Assembly: GCF_030247195.1 (NCBI RefSeq)
Contig: NC_080670.1
Coordinates: forward strand, 42,455,524-42,519,523
Source: Topomyia yanbarensis
Taxonomy: Eukaryota > Arthropoda > Insecta > Diptera > Culicidae
Length of the DNA: 64,000 nt
Reading direction: 5' to 3'
The notes beneath the pieces are model-generated. The model saw nothing but the letters and a program-made list of their open reading frames with translations. It was not told where the DNA came from and did not search any database. Position 1 is the stretch's first letter; each line of letters begins with the position of its first letter. Shown piece after piece: positions 20,599-32,715 of this stretch. The position numbers and the translations under genes are program-made.

Positions 20599-20914
20599 AA
20601 AGGGACCGGTCGAGAGCTCTGGATATTCTTTGGGTCGGGGGTCGATTCGACCTCCATTCGGCCGTCCGAGGAGGGAGCTACCAACACCGTCAACGCACGG
20701 TGTCAGTACCCGCGCAGACGGGAATAAGCCGTAAATGTGTCAAAAAAGGTAGATCCTCACGGTGCGAACAAAAGGCTGAGGAATGCGGCCTAACGGTTAA
20801 CATACGCATAACAGAATAAAAAAGTTCAAAACCTCGTTCTTTGTCACTATACACTTCACGGGCTGGAACAAAACACTTGTGTCTCGATCGAGCGCTCGAA
20901 AACGAATGATGGTT

Positions 20915-21590
20915 AATCCTTATGAAGTAGTGAAATCATTTTACATTAGTCGGAATATTGGAATAAGAATTTATGCAACTAGCACGACATTGAACTTAAG
21001 AACTAATGTTCAGGAGACTTGATCAAGATTTTATAGAGAGATTTGGAAAGATACAAAATTTCGGATATTTACTATTCTGTGGAATCTACTATTAATATTA
21101 ATCACGCCACAAAAAAATCCTACCTTAAGCACCAGTATATACCTTTATAGTACTAGTCAACAAAGTTTGCAGTTATATGACTGATTTCGTGACGTGTGAA
21201 CATGCAATGTAATCAGCATAGTTAATCCCAAAAATAAAATGCTTTAAAAAAATCAACATTCATGAAATACAATCCCATTAACCAGTAAAAAGGTACCAAG
21301 GACCTCGATAATATGGAAAATGATTACAGCATATGTTATGCCATTAATTTTTGTTCTGATGCTTAAAAAAATTCTTGGTTAAGTCTCCCCACGACTTGCT
21401 CAAGACTCCCCGCGGTGGGAGACTTAACCAGAAAAAAAACGATCACAGAAAAACTTTTATAACTTTTGAAAAAGTAAATTAACTTTACGTTTACACATTA
21501 CATTTAAATGAGTTTTGAAAGATCAAATTTTTTTTTGGAGTTTTACGTAGGTTTAACTGAAAATCAGGTCAATCCTCCCCATGTTCCGTA
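20915..21590. mobile_element. Element F2, truncated relative of F1
   Basis: It shares with F1 (3075-3944) the internal stretch AACTAATGTTCAGGAGACTTG then CAAGATTTTAT, the TGACGT..GAACATGCAATGTAA block, the AGTCTCCCC / GGGAGACTTAACC hairpin, and a right end of CAGGTCAATC then CCCCATGTTCC. The left end is missing, apparently cut at the I-clade element boundary. Confidence 0.7.
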
Positions 21591-24500
21591 TAAGGACAAG
21601 AACATTAAATTTTCACGTGACTAGTTTATTTACGCACAAAATATCCTGTGTGTACGTAAGGCTCAGCATTGGTCGAAAAATGCAAATCAACATTGCACAT
21701 TGCATCCTTATAGGCCATTCTGTGCGTAAAAAACATTGTCACTAGGTGTTCATTTTACTCATACGGTATAAACATGCCTCATTTTTGGACATGTTTTGAA
21801 GTCGAGAATAATGGTTGGAAAAATATGTTATTGTCTAAATATTTTCACCAACCGTGTACAAAAAAGTCTAACAAGAAGCATACAACGTGATTTTAGTACC
21901 TCAATCACCAATTACTAAGAAAATGACTTTGCTTAACATGTTCATTTTACCACCAATTTTGCTCTCGAGGACGCTCATGGATTCTCTTTTTAAACAAGGT
22001 CCAGCGTTCTGAGAGGAACAACAAAACAGATCACATGTGAAACCCGGTACTCTGTGGTAAATTGGTTGACAAGTAGAAAATGTAGGGGAAAGAGGGTAAC
22101 AGTGGAACTATGAAAACGTATTGTTTTCATAGTTCCACTGTTACCCTCTTTCCTCTACATTGTTGCGCTTTCGACGGTGCAACGGACACCATAGAACAAG
22201 CGATCGAACGTGACCTGCAAGATCATTGAGATGTAGAGCTGCAACCAGACTGGGTATTTTGCACACTGCTTTTTTCTGTGACATTGGAAACACTACACTT
22301 CAATTTCTCAGTAAAGTACAGTTCAACGTAAGCCAAAGCGATTTGACCCCAAGCATATAATTTAAAAAAGAGTCTTGCGCCCCTTGGTTTGAAAATTTCT
22401 TCCGTAACATCTTGATGATTTCGACGTAATGATAAATTCGTTTAATAATTAAGTTAATATAATATACCTAAGGAGAGAATGTAGTATCTCAGCAACCTAT
22501 AATATACGAAAATATTCATGTTAGCCATGACTTGTTAACCGCTAAATAAAAGACGAATATCAATTCGACCATCTACCGCGGTGGGTAGTTCAGTTTCCAC
22601 AAAAAGCGAGATAAGTGAGATGGTGGGAGATCATAAAAACTTTTGTCTTTCATTTCCCATGCAGAAGATACCTAATAGAAAGTTTAAACATTTTCATTCC
22701 TGAGAAATCCATCGAAATCCCAGAACCGAAAATAACTCGGCACTCTGCCAAAAGCTCAAAATGATTGCTACTCAATGGCACTTGCTGCGATAAGTTTATT
22801 CTTTGTCCGTTCACCCGAATGTCAAGGATTGCAGCACGCATCCTGGCGGACTGGCACAAACACAAGCAAACCCACCTCCCTTTGAACATGAATGGTTTTG
22901 AGTACGTAACACGCAGCGCCCCAGTACCCACTAGATTCAACTCGATGGCCCAGACTGACCGGCTGCGGAATTGAGCTCTGTCTACTGCTTTCCCCGTGCA
23001 TGGTTTAGGATGGTTGGAAAGCTATCACATCAGACGAGTGGGAAAGGGTGGTAGAACGCAGATAAATATGTTGGGTAGAGTATAAAAAAAGCAATCGTGA
23101 TGGGCAGTAAGCCAACAACCCCTGCTCCAGCTTCGTGGCCTGTCGGAATGTAAAACTTTTGCCCTGGCGCGGGAATAGTCGAGAAAAAAATGGCACTGGG
23201 ACTGGCATCAATAAAAACAAATTATGGCACACAAACGACCTTCCGATGGGTTCCCTATAGATATACTGATTCCGGCGAGGAAGGTTCTCACGGACCGGGA
23301 ATTGGTTCGTGTACAGGACACACTGATTGCAGAAGGCGATAGTCATAAATATCGATGGAAATTTTGACAACTGTGTCGAGAAAGTGGAAAATCGACTTTG
23401 CATCGTCATCGGGTTCGGGTTTAAGATGAGAAGGACGTCGAACTCGATCGAAGATTGGACGAGGCAGGACCCACTTTATTATGCTCTCGAGTGGAATCCC
23501 AATATCGAAAAGTATAAAGCGCGGAAGCGAAAATTGCTGTTGTGGGGTGCCAAGAATTCGAAAAAAAAATGGTATAACTGGCTGAATATGGGTGCAAAAC
23601 TTTGAATGAGAATATATTGGCCTTTGCGTAGTCAGATTTTCATGATAACAGTTCAACTTAAAATAAAAATCGGCATTTTTTTTTTAGTTTGTTTATATAC
23701 AAGTGTTTTTAACCTTTGATACCAAAGTTTACGTTTTTCTAGAGACGCGTTACGAGTAACGCGCTTTTCAAGAGACGCGTTACGAGAGCCAAAAACCATC
23801 TTAGTAGTACATGCGTAACGAACGAAAATAATTTTGCTGCTATCAGTTTGTTTTTAAAGTTGAGTTTTGGATCCTAAATCCTGTTCCGTGGTCCACAATC
23901 AGGAAGACAATATTCGTTCAGCAGCTCTCGGAGTCTGAGCAAACCCCCAGCCAACAAAAATTCGGCAAAATTAAGCGGATCGTCGGTGAAAAAACTTCGG
24001 TGTGTAGAGTAAACGTTCCGCTGCGTAATGCAGCATACTGGGGAGTTCGCCCAACTCTTCCCAGGCTCCGTTCGCCATTGAGAATATTTTAAACCCCCTC
24101 AACAATTTTACCCATAGCACGGGTCGCATGACACTGTGGAATTGGGGTTCCCTGTTTGGTGGATTTTTACCACTGGAACAGGTAGTCCGTAGTGTAATTC
24201 TTAGCCGGTTGAAACAACCACTACCGACACTATATATGAAAAATAGTTCTGAATGTCACAATATTGATTTTGCCGTATTAGTTCTTTCAACAGAAAATTG
24301 TATTTTAGTAATACCTGCAAGTTTGAAGAACATGTTAAATTAATTAAGGTTTTTGGCATGGAAAAGACGAAAAACTGATTTTTAGGTCATATATTTTTAG
24401 GAATCCTAGAGGTAGTTATTCAAAATATAATATTCTACAACTTGGTCGCAAACATGCACCCTCCAAAAAAATTTAGAAATAAAATTATTGCTCGGGTACT

Positions 24501-25170
24501 CTACTTTATATTCTATTTAAAAAGATGCGGAATAATATTGTGAACAAATCCTACAAAGCAATGCTGGCTCTAAAATGTCTTCTAAGCCCTCAAACATGTT
24601 TTGTACCACCTTTTTTGGATTTGTCCCACTGTGTGTCGGTTGCTAAGTATTGCGTATGTCCAGCTCCTGATACATGAAGGTACTCCATGGCCTCCGTACT
24701 GCATCCAGAATTGATTCGAAAGACACATTTTCAAAAGCATTGTCAAAACTCCTAGACTTGATTGCTTTTGCGCTAAACCTTCTCAGTGTGATAGCCAATA
24801 TTGTGTAACATGATAGTAGTAGACCTCTCCCACTATTATAAATGTTGTGTTACATGAAGCGAGTGCTCGCCCAAGTCCGGATGTAGTGGTGAAGTAAACG
24901 TTCCACTGATTTGAGAAGGAACTGACTGATCAGTCTAAAGCTCTTTGCCTCGTCGTGGGTAACGCAGCCACCATTGGAAATGAATTTTATGCTTATTTCC
25001 CGCACGCTTATGGAATGTATCATTTTGCAAGACTAAGAAGAACTAAGAACTGTTTTCCAAAATATACTTGAAGCGTTAATATTCTTTGAAATAAAATTGA
25101 AATGATTTCATCTTCCATTCCATAGACATATAAAATTTTCAAGCGTCCATTTGATCGGTTCGGTTGTCAC
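21591..25170. other. Intergenic stretch with one strong hairpin, no supported gene
   Basis: Open frames up to 134 codons (for example 23409-23005 minus) overlap other frames on the opposite strand and show no domain. GACGCGTTACGAG is repeated at 23743 and 23772. Apart from the hairpin at 22082-22158, I see no transposon ends. It may be single-copy intergenic or intronic DNA. Confidence 0.35.
22082..22158. repeat. Near-perfect hairpin, 36-bp arms
   Basis: GGGTAACAGTGGAACTATGA in the left arm (22082-22117) answers TCATAGTTCCACTGTTACCC in the right arm (22123-22158). One mismatch in 36 and a 5-bp loop. This could be a very short foldback element or the fused ends of one. Confidence 0.92.
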
Positions 25171-27185
25171 AATTCTACGTGACGTGGAAGGATTTTTTGT
25201 TGGTGATGGACCACTGCAACCAACAGTTAGTTCTATTGTGATAACGTGGAAGGATTATAATCGGATAGGATAATTATCCGAAAAGAACACAAATGGTCAA
25301 AGTTTATTTCGCTATAAAAAACAATTTCACCCGATTCACTCAATCACTAATGTTCGTAAAATTCACCAACACCACCACTTGCAATTACGAAATTAACATA
25401 AATTCGTCAGAAAACATTCAATTGATTAAATCCATCATAGCAATAAAGGCCATGGGCTTCATATAAAATCTCACACAGAAAATGCACAGGCTGAACGAGC
25501 AAATCCAATCAATTAGTTTTTCACCCCGATGCCAGTATTTGCCACAAATCCAATTGATAGGCTAGTTCACGATGGAATCATCACTTCCTCCGTAGGACGC
25601 AGAAGAGCTTCACCAATTGGTGGTTTCCATGATCGATAGTCGGTGCTAATACGCCATCGCTTGTATTGATAGCGCTTGTATGTACCGGTGGCTCGGAGCC
25701 TGCATCAGCATTAGCAACGATAACAATTGAAAGTGGGCCAGTTTCGAGTGCCGAGCTCAGTCCACTCCGTCCATTGTGGTATTTCGCAATTAGGCTGTCT
25801 TCTCACCTACCAATCGTCGAACACCTATCACAACAACAAGTTCGGGCGAAGGATGGGTCGAGGTGCTGTACTCGGTGAGCGCATTTTCCATTGAATATCG
25901 TATACTAAGTTAGCAAATGTAGGTTCGAAACATATAGTAATCCCTCCCCCCTACCATAACTCCCATCGTAGTCAACTGATTGCCATACAGCCACCTGAAT
26001 CAGGTCAGTTTGAGAGGAAAAGTGCAACGTTCACACAATGATGCAGTTTTACCACGAAAATAACCAACGCGGGATAGGAAGCGTGATTGCAGTTTCATTC
26101 CCATCTAATCATGCTGGTCTCGTTGTTACCATGATGGTATTCCATACAATCGAGCCCACGTTTATTCCATTGATTTTATTTCCCTTTACACATGGACTGA
26201 CCCTCAGACATCGTGGCCTGGCTCTGGATCGTACAACTATACACTTGGGTAGGTACTTGAATTGAATGCTAGAAAAAGCATCGTTTCTTCAAGTCCAAGG
26301 CGATATGAGCAATAAATATTTTCTCGCCATGCCTTGTGATGACAGTTCCGAGATTAAAATGGACCATTCGAGCCACATGGTCTTGTTCGTGGGATGGGCT
26401 TGCACCACCAGTATCCCACTATCCGCGTAGTGCTGCTGGTGGTGGTAATTGTATTTCAAAGACCCGATCCCGGTCGCAGTGCATTGCGAATGACACTGGT
26501 TTGATGTCATCATTCCGTGGTAACTATTTGCGTGGGTGGGTAGTTTCCGGCTTTTGGAAACTTTTCCGATGCACTCTACTGCTTATGGTTACTAACGGGA
26601 ACAACTTTTCAGTATATGGGAAACGTATCAAAATTTTCGAAAAAAAGGGGAGATTTTGATTGTTAGTAGCCATCATTAAACTGTTAGGATTCAGTCAGAA
26701 AATGGTTGCCAAGTTTGCATTAAAGTTTTAAATATGTAAAAGTTTTATAAAAAAAGAAAACGTTTTTAATCCACCTAACAGTGTGATGAGACATTTCTTA
26801 TAACTCTTATCACTCTCTTCTGATATTATATCGATTAAGAATATTTAGGACTTTATGTTTCGCGATGTTTTTGATAACACATGCAGAGAACTACAAACTG
26901 AAATTGAAGCTCTTGATATCACGCTACCTCTGAAGTGCATGCGTGCCTAGTTTAAACTTTACTTCGATATCGACTTTTTTTTAAAAGTGACTTCCCAGTA
27001 GTATATTTGATTTGAATTATTATCGCTCATCCTAATGCCAAAGAATAAATAAAAAAATTCTCGAATCCCGTTAAATTAAAATCACCATCATTTGAATTTT
27101 CGTTTCCACGAATCTTTTCGATAACCTTTCGTCACTTGTGTTAGTGCACTGGGTGCACGCTGCTCTGAAATTCTAACGAAATCGT
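25171..27185. other. Intergenic stretch, no supported gene
   Basis: ACGTGGAAGGATT occurs twice (about 25180 and 25243). Short open frames around 25666-26659 have no domains. The 25600-26550 part is somewhat less AT-rich and could be an exon or regulatory region of an unseen gene, but nothing confirms it. Confidence 0.3.
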
Positions 27186-27193
27186 CTTAGGGC

Positions 27194-27756
27194 CAAGGAT
27201 GCAAAATGCCTACCTTTTCTGCGGCTGTAATTTTTCTGCCTACATTCTCATTTCTCTCTTTATGCTGCTGTCGTCCGCTAGTGCAGGACGTCCAGCGCTG
27301 TACGGCTGCCTGTGTGCAAAGCAGTAACATGACAAGAAACTACTGTCCCCAGTACAGCCATCAGACGCGAGCGGTACAGCTTCTCTTTCCTTATTTTACA
27401 TTTTTTAATATTTTCAATCTTTTTAATATTTTTATTCAAAAATGACTACAATGAATGCGGCTCACTTACGCCACGGCTGGCATTAACGCTTTCGTGTGCG
27501 GGCCTCTCCCTTTGACTATGCAGAGAAAAATGTACAAAGCGAGAGAACAAACTTTACTACGCCACACTCTCACCGAGCAGTCGGAGTACAGCAGCAAAAC
27601 AAAAATGTATTCTACTGCTGTACGGGAAAATGTACTCGGTTAGGTTACCGTTCTGGCAAGAGCTGTAGTGATGCGTCGCTGTAGCGGGCTGTACGGCTTG
27701 TGCAAATGTAAATATACCGAAAAAAATGTAGTTTATCGGTACCGTTGGCATCCCTG
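27194..27756. mobile_element. hAT-type MITE, 563 bp, TSD CTTAGGGC
   Basis: The ends CAAGGATGC (left) and GGCATCCCTG (right) fit the CAGGGATGCC type of hAT terminal repeat. Perfect 8-bp TSDs CTTAGGGC lie at 27186-27193 and 27757-27764. The interior has recurring GTACAGC/GCTGTAC motifs but no transposase. Confidence 0.88.
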
Positions 27757-27764
27757 CTTAGGGC

Positions 27765-28374
27765 ACCAGCGGGTCTCATTCCGAGCCATTTTCGTGATTT
27801 TCGGCGGGTTAAATCTGTAAATAATTCTAAAAGCTATCTTCTATTCCATAATTTTCAGTTCACCAATTTGAGAAATCGTGCTAACCGCAAGTCAGGAAAA
27901 AAAACTGCGTTGTGGAGCGACGGTTATTACCCCGTTTACTAAACCTTATTAGGGAAAGTTGTTTAATAAGCTGTTGTAATATTGTGTAGGAAAAAAAAGG
28001 TGAAAATTTCTGTATTTTCTCAATCTGCAACATATAAGCCCTTAAGTATACCAATTAATTTGAAAAGCCCTTTTACCATAAAATATCGCACGAATAGGAA
28101 TAGGATCACCAAAATGTTTTTTTATATATAACTAAGTTTATTTAGGCCCAAATACGGTAGCTTAACGAGGCCGATAATTCATTTTTTAAGGTACATCGCA
28201 CGTGTTAGTGGGGGAAGAGAAAGCCGTATGTAGGGGCGCACCAAAATGTTGGAAGAAGTCGATAAAATAACCCCTTAAAAACTACAACAAATTGGTGTAG
28301 TTCGATGCAATTAAAAGAAAATATCATCAGAAAATGGGATGGACCTATTAATGTGGGACACAGTGAATAATAAA
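27765..28374. other. Intergenic stretch, nothing recognised
   Basis: AT-rich, with no domains in any frame and no inverted ends. Confidence 0.35.
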
Positions 28375-28376
28375 TA

Positions 28377-28729
28377 CAGTAAAGACCCGTTTTTATCAAC
28401 CTCATGCTGTGTTTTAAGCTGACATTGACTAAAATGAGACATTTCTATCCTTCTTTATAATAAACTGAAGCTGTTAAAATATTCTTCCCTTCCCTTGATT
28501 TAGTCTGATAGCTATTTCTGATTATATAATATAAATTTCTCTTAAAGGGGCCTTCTATCGCAAATTAAATTTTTTTTTTGTTTATTTTTGCATATTTGGG
28601 TAAGGTAAGAAAAATATGCTCACGAAAGGTTTTACTCAAATTCAGCCTTGTTCGTCTGCTAGAGCCCATCAAACATATTTTCTTATGAGACTGACAAAAT
28701 CGGGGGCTAATCAAATGGGGTCTTCACTG
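28377..28729. mobile_element. pogo-type MITE, 353 bp
   Basis: The ends CAGTAAAGACCCGTTTTTAT (left) and GGGGTCTTCACTG (right) are inverted, TA flanks both sides (28375-28376 and 28730-28731), and CAGTNAAGACCC followed by an ATCA-containing stretch is typical of pogo/Tigger-related terminal repeats. No coding capacity. The ends differ from those of the pogo element at 36222-39389, so another family mobilised it. Confidence 0.8.
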
Positions 28730-28731
28730 TA

Positions 28732-29485
28732 TTGTAATAAATAGGCAGTATTCGAAGAAGTTTCTTGCGGACGAGTGTAGAACGACTTTGTTTCTACTTA
28801 CTTAGGGTCAGCGGCGTAGATAGAAACTCGGTTTGGTGAAAATCGAACTTAATCTCCAAATGACATAATATTTGAAGTTTTAAAATTATGGAGAATTATT
28901 TTTTCAAAAAATAGTAACAGAGTTCGTTTCTTAAGCGAACTTGTTGAGACTATCATTTAAAACAACTTTATTAGCAGGAATTAATACTACGTGTAGGGAG
29001 TATATCGAGTTATAAAATGATATTTACGAAATGTTTCTTAATCTATTTTTTTGATTTAAACAACTTTTTATTGCTAGCTTCACAAACTCAAGCTTTGGAT
29101 AAAATGTAAAATTTATTGTCGATAAATAGTAGAAGGTCATAAACAGTAAAATCATTATAATTTATTTTAAAGGTACAAATAGCCTAAAATATGTTGATAC
29201 CCTGAACACACGGAGCCTTCATGTCTTCAACAAAGTGGTTTGTAATAGCACTCCCCAAAGTTTTCCTGAAGACATTAAGTCTCGAACTAGATTTGTGTGA
29301 AGAGTAAATTCTCCATAAATACTTCTTAGAGGATATAACGCCAAAGTTATTTTATCAGGTGATGTGCTGTTCAACGTTTGTAAAATTCACTGAAGATTCT
29401 AAACCTCCGGAATTGGCGGTTGCAAAATCATGTAATCTTGACCTTAAATTACTGTTTGCGAACATTTATTTTACCTATTCATATA
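28732..29485. other. Intergenic stretch, nothing recognised
   Basis: AT-rich. The motif TCTTCAACAAAGTGGTTTGT near 29224 resembles a phrase common in diffuse insect repeats, but no element boundaries are visible. Confidence 0.3.
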
Positions 29486-29519
29486 ATTTTAGTCAAGCAG
29501 GTGCGTCATAATCCCCCAC

Positions 29520-30396
29520 TACATCTTGTATTCGTTAGTAACCTAGGAGTGAATTTTGAAGACGTCTCAAGCTCTATCGTCTACGATTTTAAAAACGCTG
29601 ACTACGACAGCATCGTTAGCACGCTGTTGGATATAAACTGGGCCGAAAATCTTAACAATGACGACGCGAACGAAGCAGGGATGACGTTTTCTAGTATTCT
29701 TAACTATCTTATCGACCGCCATGTGCCAAAACGAACAATTAGTACCGATGAACACCCTCCCTGGCAATCAACCGTCCTTAGACGTATAAAATCTGCCAAA
29801 CAGCGCAGATTTTTCCAGTTCATAAAAAAGGAAACAAATCGAACATTAACAATTATCGGGGAATCTCGTGTTTAAGTGCCATATCAAAACTGTTCGAGCT
29901 GGTTGTGTTAGATCCTATTTTCTTTCACTGCAATCACTACATTGCAGATGACCAACACGGTTTCATGCCTAAACGATCGACAACGACAAACCTGCTCTCG
30001 TTCATAACATATGTAATGAATGGATTCGCCAACGGATTGCAAACCGATGCTATTTACATGGATCTATCTGCGGCCTTCGACAAAATCAACCATGATATCA
30101 CAATAGCGAAGCTGCACAAACTCGGCATTCATGGACAACTTCTGCGCTGGTTTCGTTCCTACCTCGATGGAAGGCAACTCCAAATCAGCATTAAGGACTG
30201 TCTATCTGCACCATTCTTCGCTACATCCGGCATACCACAAGGAAGCCATCTCGGTCCAGTAATATTCCTCCTCTACTTTAATGACGTCAATTTCACATTA
30301 CGAGGACCCCGCCTTTCTTTCGCCGACGGCATGAACATTTTTCAACAAATACGGGATAAAACCGATGCCGAGCTTCTTCAGAGGGAACAGCTTTAG
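29520..30396 (+). pseudogene. Jockey-like reverse transcriptase fragment with altered active site
   Basis: The frame 29420-29875 contains HVPKRTISTDEHPPWQS and the basic linker RRIKSAKQRRFFQFIKK. After a short deletion it continues through AISKLFELVVLDP, DDQHGFMPKRSTTTNLLSF and AIYMDLSAAFDKINHDI (motif A with catalytic Asp). Next come GIPQGSHLGPVIFLLYFNDV (motif B) and LSFADGMNIF, where the family has FADD. The second Asp of that box is Gly, so the copy is catalytically dead even before its stops are considered. Confidence 0.85.
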
Positions 30397-31145
30397 TACG
30401 AGGTGTGATCTAAACAGAATGGTTTTAAACCCGAGCAAATTCTCAATCGTTACGTTCACGCGAAAGCGCCATCCTACTCAGTTTAACTACCATTTCTTCG
30501 GCTCGAGTATTCCAACACTCTCACATCAAAGATTTCTGAGTCATCGTGGATTCGGCACTAACATTCAAACCACATACTTCATACATCGTGGATAAGGCAT
30601 CACGACAGCTTGGGTTCATTTTCCGAATAGCGAAAAACTTCAGAGACGTATATTGTCTTAAATCGCGTTACTGTGCGTTGGTCCGCTCAACGTGAGAATA
30701 TTGTTCGGCTGTTTGGAATCCGTACTACCAGAACGGGATTGACAGAATCGAGGCTGTTCAACGCAGGTTCATACGCTTCGCCCTTCGGCATCTCCCATGG
30801 CGAAACAGATTTCAGCTGCCGAGCTATGAAAACCGTTGCCAGCTAATACACTTCGATACACTCAGCATTCGGAGGGACTGCTCTCGAGCCTTGTTCGTCT
30901 CGGACTTACTCTCTACCAGAGTGGATTGCCCTACAATCCTCGGACGTCTGGATCTTTAAGCCCGCGTTCGAGCTCTACGTAATAACTCTCTTCTGCGAGT
31001 TCCGTTCAGGAGAACCAACTATGGTTGCCAGAGCGCTGTTACCGGACTCCAGCGAATTTTTAACAGTGTGGCGACGGCCTTTGATTTCAACCGGACGCGG
31101 AATGCGATAAAAGCAAAAATGTTGGCAATTTTAAAATGTAATTAG
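30397..31145 (+). pseudogene. Jockey-like C-terminal region
   Basis: In shifting frames the plus strand gives NRMVLNPSKFSIVTFTRKRH, then QLGFIFRIAKNFRD, CALVRST, SAVWNPYYQNGIDRIEAVQR, RFIRFALRHLPW and ATAFDFNRTRNAIKAKM. This is the usual thumb and C-terminal sequence after RT in Jockey-clade elements. Several stops and frame changes are present. Confidence 0.78.
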
Positions 31146-31210
31146 TTTAAGAAACCACCATTGGGGCCAAGGGGCCTGTTGGTGAAGGTAATAAACATAA
31201 ACATAACTGG

Positions 31211-32544
31211 TAACACAACAAAAACATAAGCTCATCAAAATTGATCAGGACCTGCTAGAGACGAACGTAAAACGCCATTTTTCATAAATTGTACTCTACT
31301 TTCGGAAAGTGTTATCCTCGTTATTAATCATATTACGAGTTCGTCTCAACTCTACGCATTCCCAAAATAAAGATATGTTCAGCAAATGTTAAATGCTGTG
31401 CAATTTTTCGGTTAGCAGTTCAATGTTTCATGTTTCTGTGTTTCCAACTTCGCTTCTTATTAAAAAGACCCTAATCCATATTACAGTACATCCATTCAAA
31501 AGTGAGCTATCATATTATACGAAATCTGAGGATTATGATTGATTTCTGAGCTCTGGAATGAGTGTCTGTTGGAATGTTTTCAGGCAGGTATTGGATATTG
31601 ATGTGATTAGACAACTGTTAGATCAAGACCAATAGATCCAATTATTTTTTTGGGTGGGTGGCAAGGAGTGTTGTTGAATCCTGAAGCCTTCTCTTGGCTA
31701 CGCCGGCTGTTTGGAGTTATTCATATAGCTTTTCTTTTTCTAAGATATGTTTCAGATCGATCCGATGTTTGTGTCTTAGAAACTTTGCACTCATCAGGTT
31801 CGCGCAAATGAAAATTTTTGCATTGATAAGTGATCAAGTTCCATGTAGATAACTTGAAATTGTTCGGCGGTTATTTCTAGCGATTGTAGGTAGAAAAGGA
31901 AATTCGTTTTATCGAAATAGTATTTGGCTAATTTAAATGCTTTACTACTATATTGAACATTAAATAGGCGACAAAGGGTAATCCACAAACAACAAGCTAT
32001 GACTTTTAAAGTATTCAAAATAGATATTTGATGTCTTCAGTAAAGTTATTCGCAAAAGTAAGAGCTACAAATGTGCCAAAGACATCATTTCAATACAATC
32101 ACTCCCAAGAAAATTTATGAAAATATCTCACTCGTAGGTGGATTAATCAGCAAAAACATAATACTAAAAGGAAAGGCCATATTACATCCATCAAATTCTC
32201 CGAAAATGCTATTGACCTAAAATTAGCCGTTTTGGCGTTAAAAATAGATAACCTGTTTTTGGTCTTATTTGTGGCCATGGGAAATGATAAAAATCTTTTG
32301 TCAATATTCAATGATAAATATCTCTTTTGATAATAGTTCGATTTCAATAATCTATAGTTTGTTCGGAAGGTATTCGTATAGGTTGTCTAAAGATATATAA
32401 AGTGTTTATCTATGTCGTAAATTTCGGCAGATAAGTTAAAAAAACTGCAAAAGTACCATTTTTCACTTTCAAACATTCATATTTTGAAAACTAAACATCA
32501 GTATCAAAAACAAATTAAAAGCCTGCTGTCTGGGTGGTAGGACT
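31211..32544. other. Intergenic stretch, nothing recognised
   Basis: AT-rich, with only short overlapping frames. TACAAATGTGCC.. AAGACATCATTT near 32068 resembles diffuse insect repeats; no boundaries can be drawn. Confidence 0.3.
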
Positions 32545-32715
32545 TTCATTTAAAATTGGTTTGGATAAGATCGGTTCAGCCATTGCTGAGAAACACGAAT
32601 GAGAGTTTGTCCGTTACATACACACAGACACACACACACAGATATTGTCCCAACTCGTCGAGCTGAGTCGATTGATATATATGACTTCTTTTATAAGAAA
32701 AGTAAAAAAAAAGAA
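32545..32715 (+). repeat. Dispersed LINE-like 3' repeat, copy 1, with CA microsatellite
   Basis: GATCGGTTCAGCCATTGCTG, a short (CA)n tract (32619-32640), then GTCGAGCTGAGTCGATTG and ATATGAC match the layout of the copy at 42760-43080: ATCGGTCCAACCATCTCTG, a CATA tract, GAACTGAATCGAATGGTATA. This layout is common in mosquito genomes, probably as the 3' end of a LINE or related SINE. The family name is not assigned. Confidence 0.65.

Larger units (their letters stand above)
16505..20900 (-). mobile_element. I-clade non-LTR retrotransposon, internally deleted
   Basis: The minus-strand order is gag with CCHC zinc knuckles (20598-19650), endonuclease C-terminal part (about 19650-18949), RT N-terminal part (18912-18540), post-RT region, RNase H end (18126-17824) and a C-terminal Cys/His segment (17600-17350), then a 3' non-coding part rich in G/A tracts. 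RNase H in ORF2 points to the I clade. Two internal deletions remove the start of the endonuclease and most of the RT core. Boundaries are approximate: the 3' end is taken near the T-rich run at 16510 and the 5' end near where the F2 element resumes. Confidence 0.75.
29490..31210 (+). mobile_element. Jockey-like non-LTR retrotransposon, 5'-truncated and decayed
   Basis: Sequence enters in the endonuclease/RT linker and runs through RT to a C-terminal region ending near LKCN at about 31140. A 3' tail follows with GGTGAAGGTAATAAACATAA and a repeated ATAAACATAA. The endonuclease start and ORF1 are missing, as in a 5'-truncated insertion. Frameshifts near 29870, 30395 and 30590 and a further deletion between KKETNR and ISKLFEL prevent translation of an enzyme. 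No TSD was identified. Confidence 0.8.

Noticed and set aside
23005..23656. Overlapping 134- and 122-codon minus-strand frames with a 92-codon plus-strand frame
   Set aside because: Mutually overlapping frames without domains, start context or splice support.
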